A DNA stretch of 64,000 bases, taken from Plantago major (Eukaryota > Streptophyta > Magnoliopsida > Lamiales > Plantaginaceae). Positions 33,424-46,648 of the stretch are shown piece after piece. The stretch covers positions 23,309,646 to 23,373,645 of the forward strand of contig CM048843.1 of assembly GCA_026545765.1 (NCBI GenBank), given 5' to 3'. The notes beneath the pieces are model-generated. The model was not told where the DNA came from, did no database searches, and saw nothing but the letters and a program-made list of their open reading frames with translations. The translations under genes were made by a program, and so were the position numbers. Numbering within the stretch: the first letter of the stretch is position 1; every line of letters starts with the position of its first letter.

Positions 33424-36400
33424 ATGGGGTCCGTTAGTGGGGAGATGAGTGAGTGGGATGGTTCAGATTCGGGTGCACGTGAGGATAAGATCTTTGTTTC
33501 GGTGAGGTTGAGGCCTTTGAATGAGAGAGAACTGACAACCAATGATATCCCAGAATGGGATTGCATCAACAACTCAACAATCATATTCAAGAACAGTTTT
33601 CAGGAGCGTTCGACGTCTCCAACTGCATACACATTTGGTAAGGCAGCTGTCACTCGTAGACCCGTATGTGAATTTTTGTGATTGTTATGTTATGTTTCAT
33701 CTTCATTCAATCTCCTGTTATATTTTTTTTACATGCTTTCATCTTCTTCAACACTTTATCTGTTTGTTTAATGTTGATTCAGACAGAGTATTTGCGTCTG
33801 ACTGTCCCACTAGACAAGTTTACGAGGACTCTGCCAAAAAGATTGTTCTTTCAGTTTTAAGTGGAATCAACTGTGAGTACTAATAATAAAATTATTCTTC
33901 ATTGAACCGCTATCATCTAGTACAAGCTTATTAAAAGCTAAATTTCTTCTCCAGCCACTATTTTTGCATATGGACAGACAAGCAGTGGAAAAACATACAC
34001 TATGTCTGGAATTACAGACTACGCAATACAAGATATGTATAACTACATAGATAAGGTACCTGTGATCATGATTCTTGTTTCTTTGTTTTAAATGTAATTG
34101 AAGGCTGAAATTTCTCCGACTAAATCATTTTACAATTTTTAGCACCGGGAAAGAGATTTTGTAATGAAATTTTCTGCCATGGAGATCTACAATGAAGCTG
34201 TCAAAGACCTTCTGAGCCCAGATGCTACTCAACTGAGACTTCTAGATGATCCGGAGGTTAATGTTTAGCTTTTTATGAATTCCTTATCCAATAGTTCAGA
34301 ATACATATAGTCGGAGGTTAATGATCCGGAGTATATATCAACTGTCAATTTGGTGCAGAGAGGGACTGTAGTCGAAAAACTAACAGAGGTGGTTGTGAGA
34401 GACTCAAACCATTTGAAAGAGCTCCTGTCAATTTGTGAAAGTAAGATCTCATGCACAACAAATAGTAAAACCTCTAATGACCCTACATTAGGAAACTTTT
34501 TGCTTTTACACTATTATGGTTATGAATAATACTTGAAAGTACTTGCTCCTACTGACACTGCATTTTTCGCAGCTCAAAGGCAAACAGGAGAGACCACTCT
34601 TAATGAACTGAGCTCTAGATCTCATCAAATTCTACGCTTGGTAAGCTTAACAAATTTGTGAATTTACCTAAAAAAGGGGAATTCATTACCCTCTTGACTG
34701 ATTTCCAATGCTTTGAATATGATATAGACAGTCGAAAGCGAAGCTCATGCCTATTTTGGTGCAGAAAACATGAGCACTCTAACAGCTTCAGTGGTATGAA
34801 AACTTCTTATTGGAAATACTAATATTATTCTTGATGAATTATCTTTACAATTTGTAGCAGCGCATAATATGTTTCCATTACCTTGAATGTAGAATTTTGT
34901 TGATCTGGCTGGTAGTGAACGAGCTTCTCAAACTATGTCAGCCGGCGCAAGACTAAAAGAGGGTTGCCACATAAACCGCAGTTTGCTAACCCTCGGAACT
35001 GTAATTCGCAAATTAAGGTACACTTCCTTGCTCTTAGACTCCTAATGTTTCGATATAAACTATTAAGGTACACTTCCTTGACTGCTTAATTTTAGTTTTG
35101 AAAGATTGCATGAAAGTCGCTGGATTTAACAGAAAAACTAACATCATTAGTCAGAAGTTAATGAAAATAAGCTGAGGGGTGGGTTTCAGGCAGACTTTCA
35201 TAGAAACTTGGGGGGTTTGACGCTATTTCTTTAACTTGGAGGTGGGTTTCGTGCTCTTCTTTTATAATTCAGGGGGTATCTTCCATTTAGATCTATGCAA
35301 TTGTGGAAACCAGTTTTAATGAGATGTTATACGTATCAGCTGGTTTTGCTAAAAGAGCCCGATAATAATGAAAGCTATGGAAAATCTTGTGGTATGTAAC
35401 TGCCATGTCATATTTGGTGCAGCAAAGGAAGAAATGGACATGTTCCATACAGAAACTCCAAACTCACCCGCATACTGCAAAACTCTTTGGGAGGCAATGC
35501 CAAGACTGCGATTATTTGCACCATGAGTCCCGCGCGCAGTCATGTCGAGCAATCAAGAAACACACTTCTCTTCGCCAGTTGCGCTAAGCAAGTTAGCACC
35601 AATGCTCAAGTCAATGTGGTAATGTCAGAGAAAGCGCTTGTTAAGCATCTGCAAAAAGAACTTGCTAGACTAGAGAATGAGTTGAGGTCTATGAGGAACA
35701 TAAGTTTACAGGCTGCATCCGGCGACTCTTCAGCGGCATTGAAAGAGAAAGAACTTCTCATTTCAAAGGTGTTTTGGAAAATATTACTTGTTCAGTTATG
35801 ACAAAGATACAAGAACAATAAGTTTTGGGTGTAGTTGACTAAAGTTGATTTCTTTTTCATCTCCAAACCTTATAGATGGATAAAGAGATAAGGGAGCTAA
35901 CCCTTCAGCGTGACCTAGCTCAGTCTCATATGGAGAATATGCTACATGCAGGACGAGAATGCCAAGAACCAAAAAATTGGGTAAGAAATTAAATATATAC
36001 CATTGACATAATCAAATTTTATTATCAGAAAAGTTCTCATGTTGTTTTTCATCTTCAGATTTATATGAATAGCCTTGATAAGGCTTCATGGGGAAGTGAA
36101 TATTCAGCATCCGAAACATCAGAAATCATAATGGATCCTCTTCGTTCTGATACTGCATCGTGTGTATCTCATTATTCTGATAGACACGAGCGTGTTAACT
36201 CGATCGAGAATGATGACGCACTCATGGAGAACAACGAGGAGCAATTTTTGGCTGATGCTACATCTCCAACGTTATACATTGACAAGTACTTTGGTCCGGA
36301 TCCATGTCAGGGTTGGGAGAAAGGTGATCAAGAAATTCCGAAGAATTCTGAAGACAATTCCAAGGAAGTTCAATGTATAGAAGAAGTTCATTACAGTGGA

Positions 36401-38632
36401 AGTGATACCCTTTCAAGCATGTCTCCTTCAGAAAAGGAAGACCACACTCCAGGTTGAACTAGTTTAGTGACCATTGTGCTATCTCAGATAAAAGAATATC
36501 CCAAGCAACTAAAATTCTTCCACAGAGCCTAACTGTTAAGCTACTGTGCAGGACATTCTCCTTGCTCATCAATAGAAGATTTATCTGACACTGAAATTAA
36601 TGTACTGAGGAGCAAAAGCTGCAAAGCAATCCTGACAACAGCTGTGGAATCTTCCAAGACCAAGATTGAAAATGAGAACAATGTGGAAAAAGAAACTGAA
36701 AGCACTTTAGATGAAGAACCGGCAGTTATAGAACGAGAAGTTTCTAGTGTAGCTCCAGTGGAAGATGGTGAAATTCCATGCGCCAAAGATACAGAAACTT
36801 CTGTAAAGGAGTCATCCGTGCATGAAACAGAAAAGGGCATCAAGACGATGGATAGGGATTGTATGTCAAACAAACAAGAAACCAATGTGACAGAACAAAA
36901 TGAAGTAATCCAGCCAAATGCAGCCATTCAAATCAAGGATAATTTGGTATGACTGAACTTTGACGCCTAGAGTTTGTCTATTTGAGATATATTAGCAATT
37001 TAACAAAACACTAGCAAGTTCCATGCATCTAAAATAATACAGGAACATTCTGTTCATGGTTAAATGTTCCTTTGCAATTTCTACAGGAGCCAGAAGATGC
37101 GAAAACATCCAACAATCTAGAAAGAATTGAAAATGATGGTTATGATAACTCTCACGATGTGAAGCAACCTGCACTGGAAATTGTTTCAAATGAGACAAAA
37201 ATATCCAACGGTCCAGAAAGTACTGCAAATGAGTGCTTCGATAATGCTCAGGATATAAAGCAACCTGCATTGGCAATTGTTTCAAACGACGGACCAGATG
37301 AAGCTCAGGATTCAAAGCAATATGCAACAGACGGACTAGATGAAGCTCAGGATTCAAAGCAATATGTAACAGACAGAGCAGATGAAGCTCAGGATTCAAA
37401 GCAATATGCAACAGGCGGACCAGATGAAGCTCAGGATTCAAAGAAATATGCAACAGATAGACCAGATGAAGCTCAGGATTCAAAGCAATATGCAACAAAC
37501 AGACCAGATGAAGCTCAGGATTCAAAGCAATATGCGACAGAAAAGGCTCTAAATGATTGTGCCTCGGTTGAAGATGCTCGGGACATAAAGGAGACTACAT
37601 CGGAGAAAAGCGCAGATTGTGCCGCGGTCAATGAAGCTCAACATGAAAAACAACCTGCTCTGGAGAAAGCTGCAGATGATAGTTTTGATGAAGCAGAGCA
37701 GGCTCAAAACATCACGGAGAGTGCATTGGAGAAAATCATAGATTGTACCACAATAGATGAAGCTCAACATGAAAAGCAACCTGCTCCTGAAAAACCTGTG
37801 GATGATGGTCTTGATAAAGTTGAGGATACAAAGAAATCTGCAGAGTATGTCATTGATAAATCTGATCAGGTCACAAAGCCTGTACAAAAGATGGCAGATA
37901 ATAACTTCGACAGAGCTTTAGAAACAAAGCCAGCTGCTTCGGATTGGTCGGTCGAATTTGAGAGGCAGAAGAGGGAGATAATTGAACTTTGGGATGCTTG
38001 CAACATTCCTCTAGTTCATAGAACATATTTTTCCCTGCTCTTTCAGGGAGATCCATCAGATGCTGTTTACGTGGAGGTAGAGCTCAGGCGATTGTCATTT
38101 CTTAAGAACACATTACATGGTCCCACACTCGTGAAAGATGCTCAGTTAACTGATCTCGCCTCAAGGTACTCTTTTCTAACATGTTTCCATGGCATATCAT
38201 TAACACATAACTTGGAAGGTACTGATTTGTTGAGATACAGCACGGATACATAGAAGAAAATCAGGTGTAGTAAGTTCACTGCATTCTAACATTTACTCCT
38301 GGCTGGTTGACAGCTTGAAAGCTCTCAACCGGGAGAGGGAGATGCTGAGCAAACAAATGATGAAGAAGCTTACAACGAAGGAGAGGGAGGCAATGTATGA
38401 GAAGTGGGGCATTGACCTAAAATCAAAGCAAAGAAGGTTCCAACTTTGCCGTCGTTTGTTTACAGATGCCACAGACATGGAACATATTAAAGAGAGTGCT
38501 TCAATCGTAGCAAAATTGGTAGGTTTCAAGAAGCCAGGCCAGGCCCCAAAAGCAATGGTCGGGCTTAGCTTCTCACAGAAACCAGCAGCAAACTTCAGGT
38601 CATTCAGCTGGAGGAGAAATTCCATGATATAA
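33424..38632 (+). CDS. Kinesin-like protein, KIN-7 family (KIN-7E/F/G / NACK-related)
   Basis: Fourteen exons join in frame: 33424-33637, 33783-33872, 33955-34055, 34143-34256, 34359-34440, 34573-34640, 34728-34793, 34893-35017, 35423-35768, 35876-35980, 36059-36452, 36552-36946, 37087-38165, 38314-38632; 1165 residues. The motor domain is complete: [12 protein letters not shown] near residue 23, P-loop GQTSSGKT (108-115), switch I SSRSH, switch [10 protein letters not shown] and [21 protein letters not shown] neck/coiled coil ([17 protein letters not shown]) follows, then a long acidic tail with a 14-residue tandem repeat. The C-terminal DUF3490-type domain starts at [19 protein letters not shown] and runs to the end. 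In this family the C-terminal domain binds NPK1-type MAPKKKs in NACK1/HINKEL; other KIN-7 members are plus-end motors in division or organelle movement. Which role applies here is not visible. No defect seen. Confidence 0.93.
37291..37542 (+). repeat. Coding tandem repeat, six units of 42 bp (14 residues)
   Basis: Exactly six in-frame units of consensus [14 protein letters not shown] inside exon 13 of the KIN-7 gene (residues ~769-852). Variation is mainly at positions 1-2 (GP, GL, RA, RP) and the last residue. Weaker, diverged relatives ([13 protein letters not shown]) continue downstream. Near identity of the units points to recent expansion by unequal exchange or slippage. Confidence 0.9.
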
Positions 38633-39835
38633 GACGACTCATCTTCAAATACCTTACTTTGAGCCGTTGAAAACTGTTCGTTTACTAAATTACAAATATG
38701 CGTCGTTTAATGATGTGGTTGTTTACAATAGCTCATCTTTCTGGTGCTGTAGCAACTCATGTGGAGCATAAGGTATACTACAACAACAAGCTATCTTGTA
38801 AATTGTTTTGTTTTTGTGTGTTTAGGTGTATCAGTAAATACTGATATATTGTTTAGATGTATGTAAAATGTAGATGTGAATGTGACTATAAGAGACCTTA
38901 ATGCATTTTGGTCTCCCTCATTCTCTTCTTCTCCATGTTTTCATGCAGTATGTTTTGAGAAGGAGAAGAAATGTAGGTTTAGAAAAATAAGATATGGTTT
39001 TATTCATGAATTTGATGAATATTCATGTTATTTATAGAACAGTTGTTTGTCTACTTAGACCAAATGTGAAACTGTTTTGTAGGTCGATTGAATGAAGAAG
39101 ACCACTTAAATCAATAGAATTGCAAAATAAGTCAATACTACTACTGTTAATAATGAGTTTTGGTTTTGTAGATAAAGAATAAATAATAGGTGGTGGGAAG
39201 GAAAAAAGAATATGTGCACAAACAAATGTGAATTTCAAAGATACCGCTATAAATTACATGTGTATATTGTAAGATGAGAATATCACCATAATATCTTTTA
39301 TTGATAATCATGTCGACCCAATGACCGGGCCTCAGTGCACAAGTGTCGGGAACTTGCAAAAAAAAAAAAAAAAAAAAAAAACAAAGTGATTAGAAAGTAT
39401 GGGAATGTTATGTGGGAAATAGGAAATCAGAACTTCTTGTTCGGATGGGATGTCAGGGACATTTCATGCGGGATGTTTGTCCGTGTATATGAGCTTGTAA
39501 ACTTCTACAGAGTACATTGTACGAAGCAATTTCAAATCACATTGATTACATTTGAATTGGTTTAAAATGCAATTTTCAACCCTTCATATATCAAGAGTGC
39601 TTAATTATATCGCCCCACCGAAGGATTATGGTAACCGTTAAACCGTCTAAAACAAGTTATTTTCATTTAGAATTAAATTTAGCAGAAGAATATACAGAGA
39701 ACTCATAACCTCACCCAGAAGCAGTACTAATGCAACTGCAATAAGATCATCAATTACAATTTAAAAAGGCCTGCAATATACAAATAGCATTTACACAAAA
39801 GTAAAGAAGGTTACGTGCTAACAAATGGAATGGAA
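38633..39835. other. Intergenic region between convergent KIN-7 and ARC6 genes
   Basis: 3' flanks of both genes. Contains an A23 run at 39358-39380. No supportable gene or RNA. Confidence 0.5.
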
Positions 39836-42800
39836 TTATGATCTCAGGACAGCCCCTTCTACAATTTTCCAGCCTGAATTTGCACAATACATCTCATACC
39901 TAGTTGTGTAGGTTGTACTGTACGAGTCATTATGCTCGGGGTGAGATAGATCAGTTAGATCTGCTGACTCTTCGAGTGTGGCTTCAACTATAGCACGATG
40001 ACCATCTGATGATACTGTTACACTATCAATGTTAAGGTTCACAAGTTTATAGCTCCAGAACCAACCGTGTTGTTCAATTTCTGCTGCTTTCTCCGTCCAG
40101 ATCTTTAGCATCTGACCGTCCAGAACCTGGTCATAGAAATTTTTGTTTACAATTAATGTTTTGTCAAGCATCAAACCAAATGAAAAACTGCAACTGATAT
40201 CTAAAATAGTGATTGCATCAGAAAAAATGATCAGTATGACAAAACAAATCAAAGGAGCAAAACATGTTTCTTTTCTGAGACTTTCTTGTTAATCCAGTGT
40301 ACTTACATTTTTATACATAAGCAACAACAGAAACAAATATGATCACAGCCAACTAATCTGTGAAATTTGAGTCTCCTGAACAGCCAGGGATGGAAATTTA
40401 AGATACTGCAGTTTAGCTGACACTCAACATGATAAACAATTTGGCCAATTAGAGGAGTGAAACATATGTCACTGCATACTTTTAAAAGGTTGGATATGTC
40501 TACAGACGGAGCAAAGGAAATTATTATCAAGTTCAATGGTAACCCTATGAAAAAGGCATAAATCCATATTTATATATCTTTCATAAGCAATTAATAGGTG
40601 TCTACTTGTCTTCTACCATGACAGAAAAAACGGTTAAGTAACAAAACAATGTAACCAGTGACCCTGGAAACATTTCTAGATTTTTCTGCATCATGTTTTC
40701 AATATTCCGACACAACAAAAGATAATGAAGCAACAAAGTAATATAGGAGATGAGTAGGAACCTCTGACAACTTCCCAATACAATGATCAGGACCAAGAGC
40801 AAGCGACTTGATATTTTGCCAATTCCGCACAAGACTTTCTGCAAATCTTGCATCCATCCGTGGTATCTCATGAGAAATTTCAACTACTGGGGACCCTGAT
40901 AGTGACATAGCATTTTAGAACATGAAAAAGCATAGACCAGGCATGATAATTAGACAGAAGCAATATATTAGCTGCTTCATGCCTGATGGAGTTGTGTAAA
41001 TGCTTCAGAAGTGATAATTGCTTTTTTTTCCTAGAAACTAGAAAGTAGAAAAACGTTAAGATCCTGATGCAACGGTTGAGACTTGGATCTCACAACAATG
41101 GCAGTACAGGATACTAAGTGAGTATGGAGAGCCTTTGACTCTCTGGCACTTTCACAAAAACAAGATAGCTTCTGTTGTATTTAAGTAGCAGAAGGGATTT
41201 TTTGGAAGACAGTTTTGGTACTTTTGTTGAATGTTTGGAGAAGACACCTTACTGGAAACAAAAGCTCAAACCCTCAATGTGAGTTGAGACAGAACAAGAG
41301 CTAATCAATCTTCCCACATACTGTTTAGACAAAAATACATAATTGTACAGAATATATCGAACGGGAAAAAACTGCATCAAAATTGACACACAATAAACAA
41401 AATCTAGAGATCCCTGCTCATGTAGGGATGGCCTGAGTTTGCAAGTGTCTTGTTTATTGGAGGGTAGAAACAAGAATATAGCTTTTTTGGAGGAAGAGTT
41501 GCCAAAAGAACATGCTACGAAAAATCAGGGCTTCAAGAGCTCAAATATGTCAACAGGCGTGTCTTTAAAGAAGCAAGACCAAAATAAAATATAAAACAGC
41601 AATTTACAATTGCTATTAGGAATAAATTTCCGGTTATCTATAAATGAGTAGATTTTTCAGTGCTTGTTGACTTGTACTGATGTTGCTATATCTGAAACAA
41701 AGTCATCTAATGAATGCATTTGAGTCCTCAAGCACCATAGATTTTGAGTGCTTGCTGACTTGTACTTGATGATTTGGAGGGGGAGGGGGGCAATAAGAGA
41801 TTTTGACATTGTAGGTTACTTATTAATACTTTAAATTGCTTTGTAATTTAAAAACAGAAAACTCCCCATTATTGTAACATTATTCAATTTCAGTAGAATA
41901 GTCCTGGCGTCCGCTTGAGTAGCGGCTGGGAAGCCACTACTTGCATGTGGGGCGAATTAAGAAATGGAAGAGGTCATGTTGATGTTGAGGATTTTGTTGG
42001 ATGATTTTGGTGATGAAATGACGAGTCATTTTGATGATTGTTAATAATGTCTTGGATTTTGGGTATTTGTTTGCATATTTATGAATATTATGAGTGCTAT
42101 GTAGTATAATTTTTATGACAAGTATGTGCAATACTTCGGATAGCGGTCATCCTGCTCCCGCTATTTGGGGTCGGCTGCTCCGGCCCGCTATCCGGGATCA
42201 ATGACTATGAAACAGTGCAAACTGGTCCTAAAAATCATTTGCAAACAAACATTTCTTGGAACGGTTGGGTATGGAACGAATTCATGAAGTAGTAATCATA
42301 CCCACATTGATCTCATCAGAAGCAACTTCAGTGTCCATGCCCTTTTGTTGAATGGAGGAGTTTACTCTAGGCAGGAACTTCAACCCGGCCAAAGTTAGAG
42401 CACCAATAGCCAAACCAGCACACATGATCTTTACCGTTGCATCCTTCATGTTGTCCACAGTCATCTCTTGCTGCTGTAAGCCACCAGCACTATTTTTCTC
42501 TGGAATTTCAATTATGTAGGGTTTATTTTGATCAGGAAGGCGTTCACGGTTCTCACTTGCAAGAGGTAAATCATAACCATTTACCTCACTCTTGTCATAG
42601 AGCCTCACATCTTTTTCCTCATTAGCAGGAGGAAACACTTTCTGTAGTGCATGAAGTGCACTGACCTTTACATTGTCCAGCACAGCAGTAGCCTCAGCAC
42701 CAATTCTTGCAATAGCAGCAGCAACAGCCAAAGGTGAACGGCCTTCACCTTCCAATTTATCTAAGTATCTCAAGACAGTTGGATCATCGTAATAGTCCCC

Positions 42801-45355
42801 AAGCTTGAACCTTATATCTTGTGTCTCCCTAAATCTAGGGAATACCACCTCCATCAACCATGTCTCTAACAGTTTGCAGAGTCCAGGAAGGAAATCATCT
42901 TCATCGTCATCCCTAGAGTGTTCTATTACAAAACTAACTATGGAAGGGTCTCTATAAGGCGAATCTTCATTATCCAACCCCAACCATGCTCGTGATTCGT
43001 CAATCTTCCCAACAAGAAGAGAACAGAGACCTCTTTCAAGAGAAAAGTCTATTTCACGATTTTCTCCAACCCTGGAGGCATAAGAACCCGGCAAAGCTTT
43101 GATCTTTGTTTCCTGTAGTTGCTGGAAAAGATTGTCAGCATCTTGGATAAGATGAGGTTTTTTGCTCATGAAGGCTTGAGAAACGAGTGCAAGTGCAACT
43201 CCGTAGACTTCGAAACTTTCTGCAGGAATGTTACTCGGTGTAGCAACGAATAGGTCAACCTTCACAAATGGTATCACCACAGTTAAACCAAAATATGCAA
43301 ATGTGAAATGAGTACTTGGCTTCAACAGGAGTATAGATTAATCAGTAAAACACCAAAAGTACCTGTTCAGGAGCTGTCATGAGACGAAAGGACTCGTTCA
43401 TGAAATTTTCACGCGTGAATCCTCCAGAAATAGCAGCTGCTCCTCCTCCTCCAACAGACCACAAAATATTACGGAGTCCTTGTAGACCCACTTCCCTCCT
43501 TGATTGGTACTCATCACCAAGTGGTAGAGCTAGGAGCTCCAAAACACACCGTGGGCTTATTTCCTCAAGGGTCTCATCAATCTGTGCTTGTAGATCCAGG
43601 GCCAGATTACTTGCACCTTCTTCCTGAATAGCGAGCATTATAAGATTTCATACTAACATTTATTTCTTTAAAGAAAAGAAAAGGGAAGATTTAGTTACGA
43701 TTAGAAATTTGAAGAGGAAACAAAGTGCCAGGTGCAGGACCATATATGTCATTCAGAAGCAATGAACAAGTACCATTATCTTTTATCTAGAAAATATGCA
43801 ATGAGAACAACCAACGAATGCTAAGAATCAACTAAAGCAACGACACATAACATGTTGCATGCACGCCACGTGATTCCAAAAAAAAAAAAAAAATCAAAAC
43901 TCTGACCTGCAACAATTTGAGTGCCATCTCAAGTGCCTCACAGCCTCTAATAAAATCTGGAGGATTCAATGACATGGCATCCCTTGATAAATCAACGTAA
44001 GCAAGTGAAACAGAAAGCACCACATCTTGCTTAAATGACTTTGGCAGCCTCTCCTTCAACAAACTCTCTCCAATCTGAAGCACCAAATTGCTCTCTCCTG
44101 CTTCTTGTAATACACACAGAGCTCCAGGAACCTAGTAAGCATCACTCATCAAATTTAGGCCTTTAGGGTCTGTTTAGCACGAAGATATCAGATAACTTAT
44201 ATATAAGACAGATGACTAATTTTGACCAAAATAAGTATGTTACGTGAACAACTACCTCGTAACTTATCAACTAGCTGATTTATGATCTATTTGTATGTTT
44301 AGTACCACCTAATTAGTCACCTTATTTGGTGATTCCACCTTATTCGACCAAACTAAGATGGTTTGACTCTACTAAGTCTGTTTGGTGAATGTAAAATAAG
44401 GTGACCGGTGAAGTGACTACTTTGAAAAGCTAGCTAGCTAGCTTTTCTGGAAATCCAGTCACCTTATTACATTGTTTTGCCAATTATACACTACATCAGG
44501 TAGCTTATCAAAAAATGAGCTACCAAGAACTTTTTTTAATTCTACTACTAGCTACCTTATCATCTAATTTAGTAAACACAGCTTATTAGATCCCCATCTC
44601 AGCAAGATTATCAACTACAGGCTAGCTTACAGCTCTTATTCTCGACCTTAAACGCATAACTAAGAAATCGACTCCATATTAAAGAAAGCAGCTAAACGCA
44701 AGTCGAAAAACACCTTAAGCATTCTATCCCGCCCTAACGATACTCTATCAGTGCCAAGTCACCATAAGGGCCACTTACTAGTTACAATAACCATGGATTA
44801 ATGCTTAATTTTGGAGTGCAATGTAGAGTAGATAGAGAAACAACAAATTGAGAAGTAGTAAACCTTATCCCAAGGGACATCAGTGACAATAGTATCAAAC
44901 TCATGATCAGCAAGTCCTTGATTGTACTCTCTCCTGGAGCTAGGGTTAGACAAAATCTCACAAGCAGCTTGAAGAATCTGCCGCCGGTTCATCAACGCCT
45001 CATTGCTGTAACCGTACTGCGGCGGCTTGGAGACCCTAGCGTCGTAGGCTCGCCGAATGCCGTCGCTCAGGAAATGTGACTCGGCGCCCAGAATCCGGTA
45101 GAAATCGAGCGGCACTGACACGTGGCGCTCTGGAATTGGCGGAAGGGAAGGAGGAGGAGATAAGGCGGTGGCGGAAGGAGGGGGTTCGGAGGTGGAAGGA
45201 AGGAATTGAAAGTCGGAGAGGAGACGGTCGGCCCATCTGCTGGTGGTGGTGGTGTTGTTGCTGACGGCGGCGTGTGGTGGTTTAGTGGCGGCGCGTGGTG
45301 GTGCGTGTAATCGGGGAGTGTAGATTCCGATAGCGAGTTGCGTCAATGTTTCCAT
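39836..45355 (-). CDS. ARC6: ARC6, plastid-division J-like inner-envelope protein
   Basis: Six exons on the minus strand: 45355-44864, 44131-43907, 43623-43363, 43259-42302, 40895-40762, 40126-39836; 786 residues (Arabidopsis ARC6 is ~801). Start METLTQLAIG matches the family start; the upstream in-frame ATG at 45373 would add six residues. A Ser/Thr/Pro-rich transit peptide leads to WADRLLSDFQF. The J-like domain (VPLDFYRILGAESHFLSDGIRRAYDA) lacks an HPD motif, as in the family. The conserved stromal region includes TDVPWDKVPGALCVLQEAGE, SVGGGG and GLCKLLETWL. One membrane segment lies at residues ~602-622 (VKIMCAGLAIGALTLAGLKF), followed by the intermembrane-space domain (PRMDARFAESLVRNWQ...TYTTRYEM...GWKIVEG) that in Arabidopsis binds PDV2. 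The protein tethers and stabilises FtsZ filaments at the division site. Confidence 0.95.
41885..42220. other. GC-rich insert in ARC6 intron 4
   Basis: Intron 4 (40896-42301) is the longest ARC6 intron. Two GC-rich blocks with mirrored TAGCGG/CCGCTAT words (41905-41940 and 42140-42200) bracket AT-rich DNA, suggesting an inserted element. No clean target duplication was found. Confidence 0.3.
44166..44582. mobile_element. Tourist/PIF-Harbinger-like MITE in ARC6 intron 1
   Basis: Left end GGGTCTGTTTAGCACG and right end AGTAAACACAGC are imperfect inverted repeats. The trinucleotide TTA flanks both sides (44163-44165 and 44583-44585), as expected for PIF/Harbinger insertion. Length 417 bp. Its left edge lies only ~35 bp from the intron's 3' splice site at 44132. 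Confidence 0.6.
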
Positions 45356-45566
45356 TTCGGAGGTTTTAGTCACTCACTGCTGGACTAGTGGACTCTATTT
45401 GAACTCAACAAAACAAATCCCCCTATGGACTCTGTTTACCGGTAAACCTTTTTGATTTTTTCTGTTTTGTTTGGAACATGTTTTGATACCAACATATGCA
45501 TTTACCGCAAACTTTGTTCATAGTCCTGCGCGAACCGAGATACTTCCCAGTTGGTCATCACCCGTC
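45356..45566. other. ARC6 5' flank up to the duplication edge
   Basis: The leader/promoter of ARC6 is squeezed into about 200 bp of unique DNA before the duplicated block begins, so further upstream control elements would lie inside the duplicated sequence. Confidence 0.5.
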
Positions 45567-46202
45567 ATAAGATTGTTTTATAGCAAGCACTTAACTATGG
45601 AGTTCTAATGGATAGATTACCGAAGAAAAATATGCACATGTTGGTAAGAGTAGTGTTTTCAATTTCTTTATGCTCTAAAACTTGACTTGAAACTTTGAGG
45701 CGTTACATTCCAACGTATGTTGGTTTGTTTGCAAGGAAAATAGGGAAAATGAAAACAAATTTAGAAAAAATTATTTTCTTTGTGTTTGATAAACACATGG
45801 AAAATAAGGATAATAGTTGAAAATATTAGAATTTAGGAAAAAGAAGACAATATCAAAATTTGGAAATTGTAATTTTCTTTGTGTTTGGTCAATTACAACT
45901 ATATGATGAAAGAATTAATTGATTGTGATTGTGTGTTATGATATAAAAAAAAAAGGTAATTTTAATAGTATGTTACCAAATGTTACCACTAATTTCCTGG
46001 AAAATTATAGCTGATGTCAAACACCAAGAAAATCAAGAAATTCTTTTATTTTCCTAAAAGATTTTACTAGTGGATTTGATTTTCCCTGATTTGTTTACCT
46101 TTCCCCTAATATCCACTACGTATATTAATCTGGTTGAATATCCATTTTCGAGTGATGGCTATCACAACAGTCTTTTTTAAATCCACAAGTATCGAACACT
46201 AA

Positions 46203-46585
46203 GGAGTTGTTTGGCTAAAGATTAAAACATCTCTTTAATCTAGTTGCATTTCTCATCATGTTTGCCTAGCGATATAATCCAGTCGGGACAAAACCCGTTT
46301 TTTTAATCCAATTAATATTCACAACTCAATTAAATTTTCTTTTTGTACCTACTCTTTTTCTCTACTTTACTTTTTCATTTATTATGACAAACTTAAATTA
46401 ATCAAATAATCTTACACACATCACTTCACTCTTACACACCAATATAACAACTCTACAAAAACCTATAAAATCTTAACTCTATTCCAAATACTACAATTTT
46501 TCACAACTCAATTAAAATTTAGTTATCATTCATCTCTTAAAACTCAATTAAAACCAGGTGACCTTTAATGCGTAGCCAAACAACC
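46203..46585. mobile_element. Tourist-like MITE (unit 1 copy)
   Basis: Left end GGAGTTGTTTGGCTAAAGAT and right end GCGTAGCCAAACAACC are inverted repeats. TAA stands before the left end and TATAA after the right end. Length about 383 bp. The same element sits in unit 2, so it predates the duplication. Confidence 0.65.
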
Positions 46586-46648
46586 TATAAATGTTGATCA
46601 AGTAAATTCATCTAGGAAGCCATATTTTATAATCACATAGTGTAGTTA

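Noticed and set aside
36992..37525. 177-residue minus-strand frame with repeated NPELHLVxLLHIAL units
   Set aside because: It is the antisense shadow of the 42-bp coding repeat in KIN-7 exon 13; repeats whose unit is a multiple of three keep antisense frames open.
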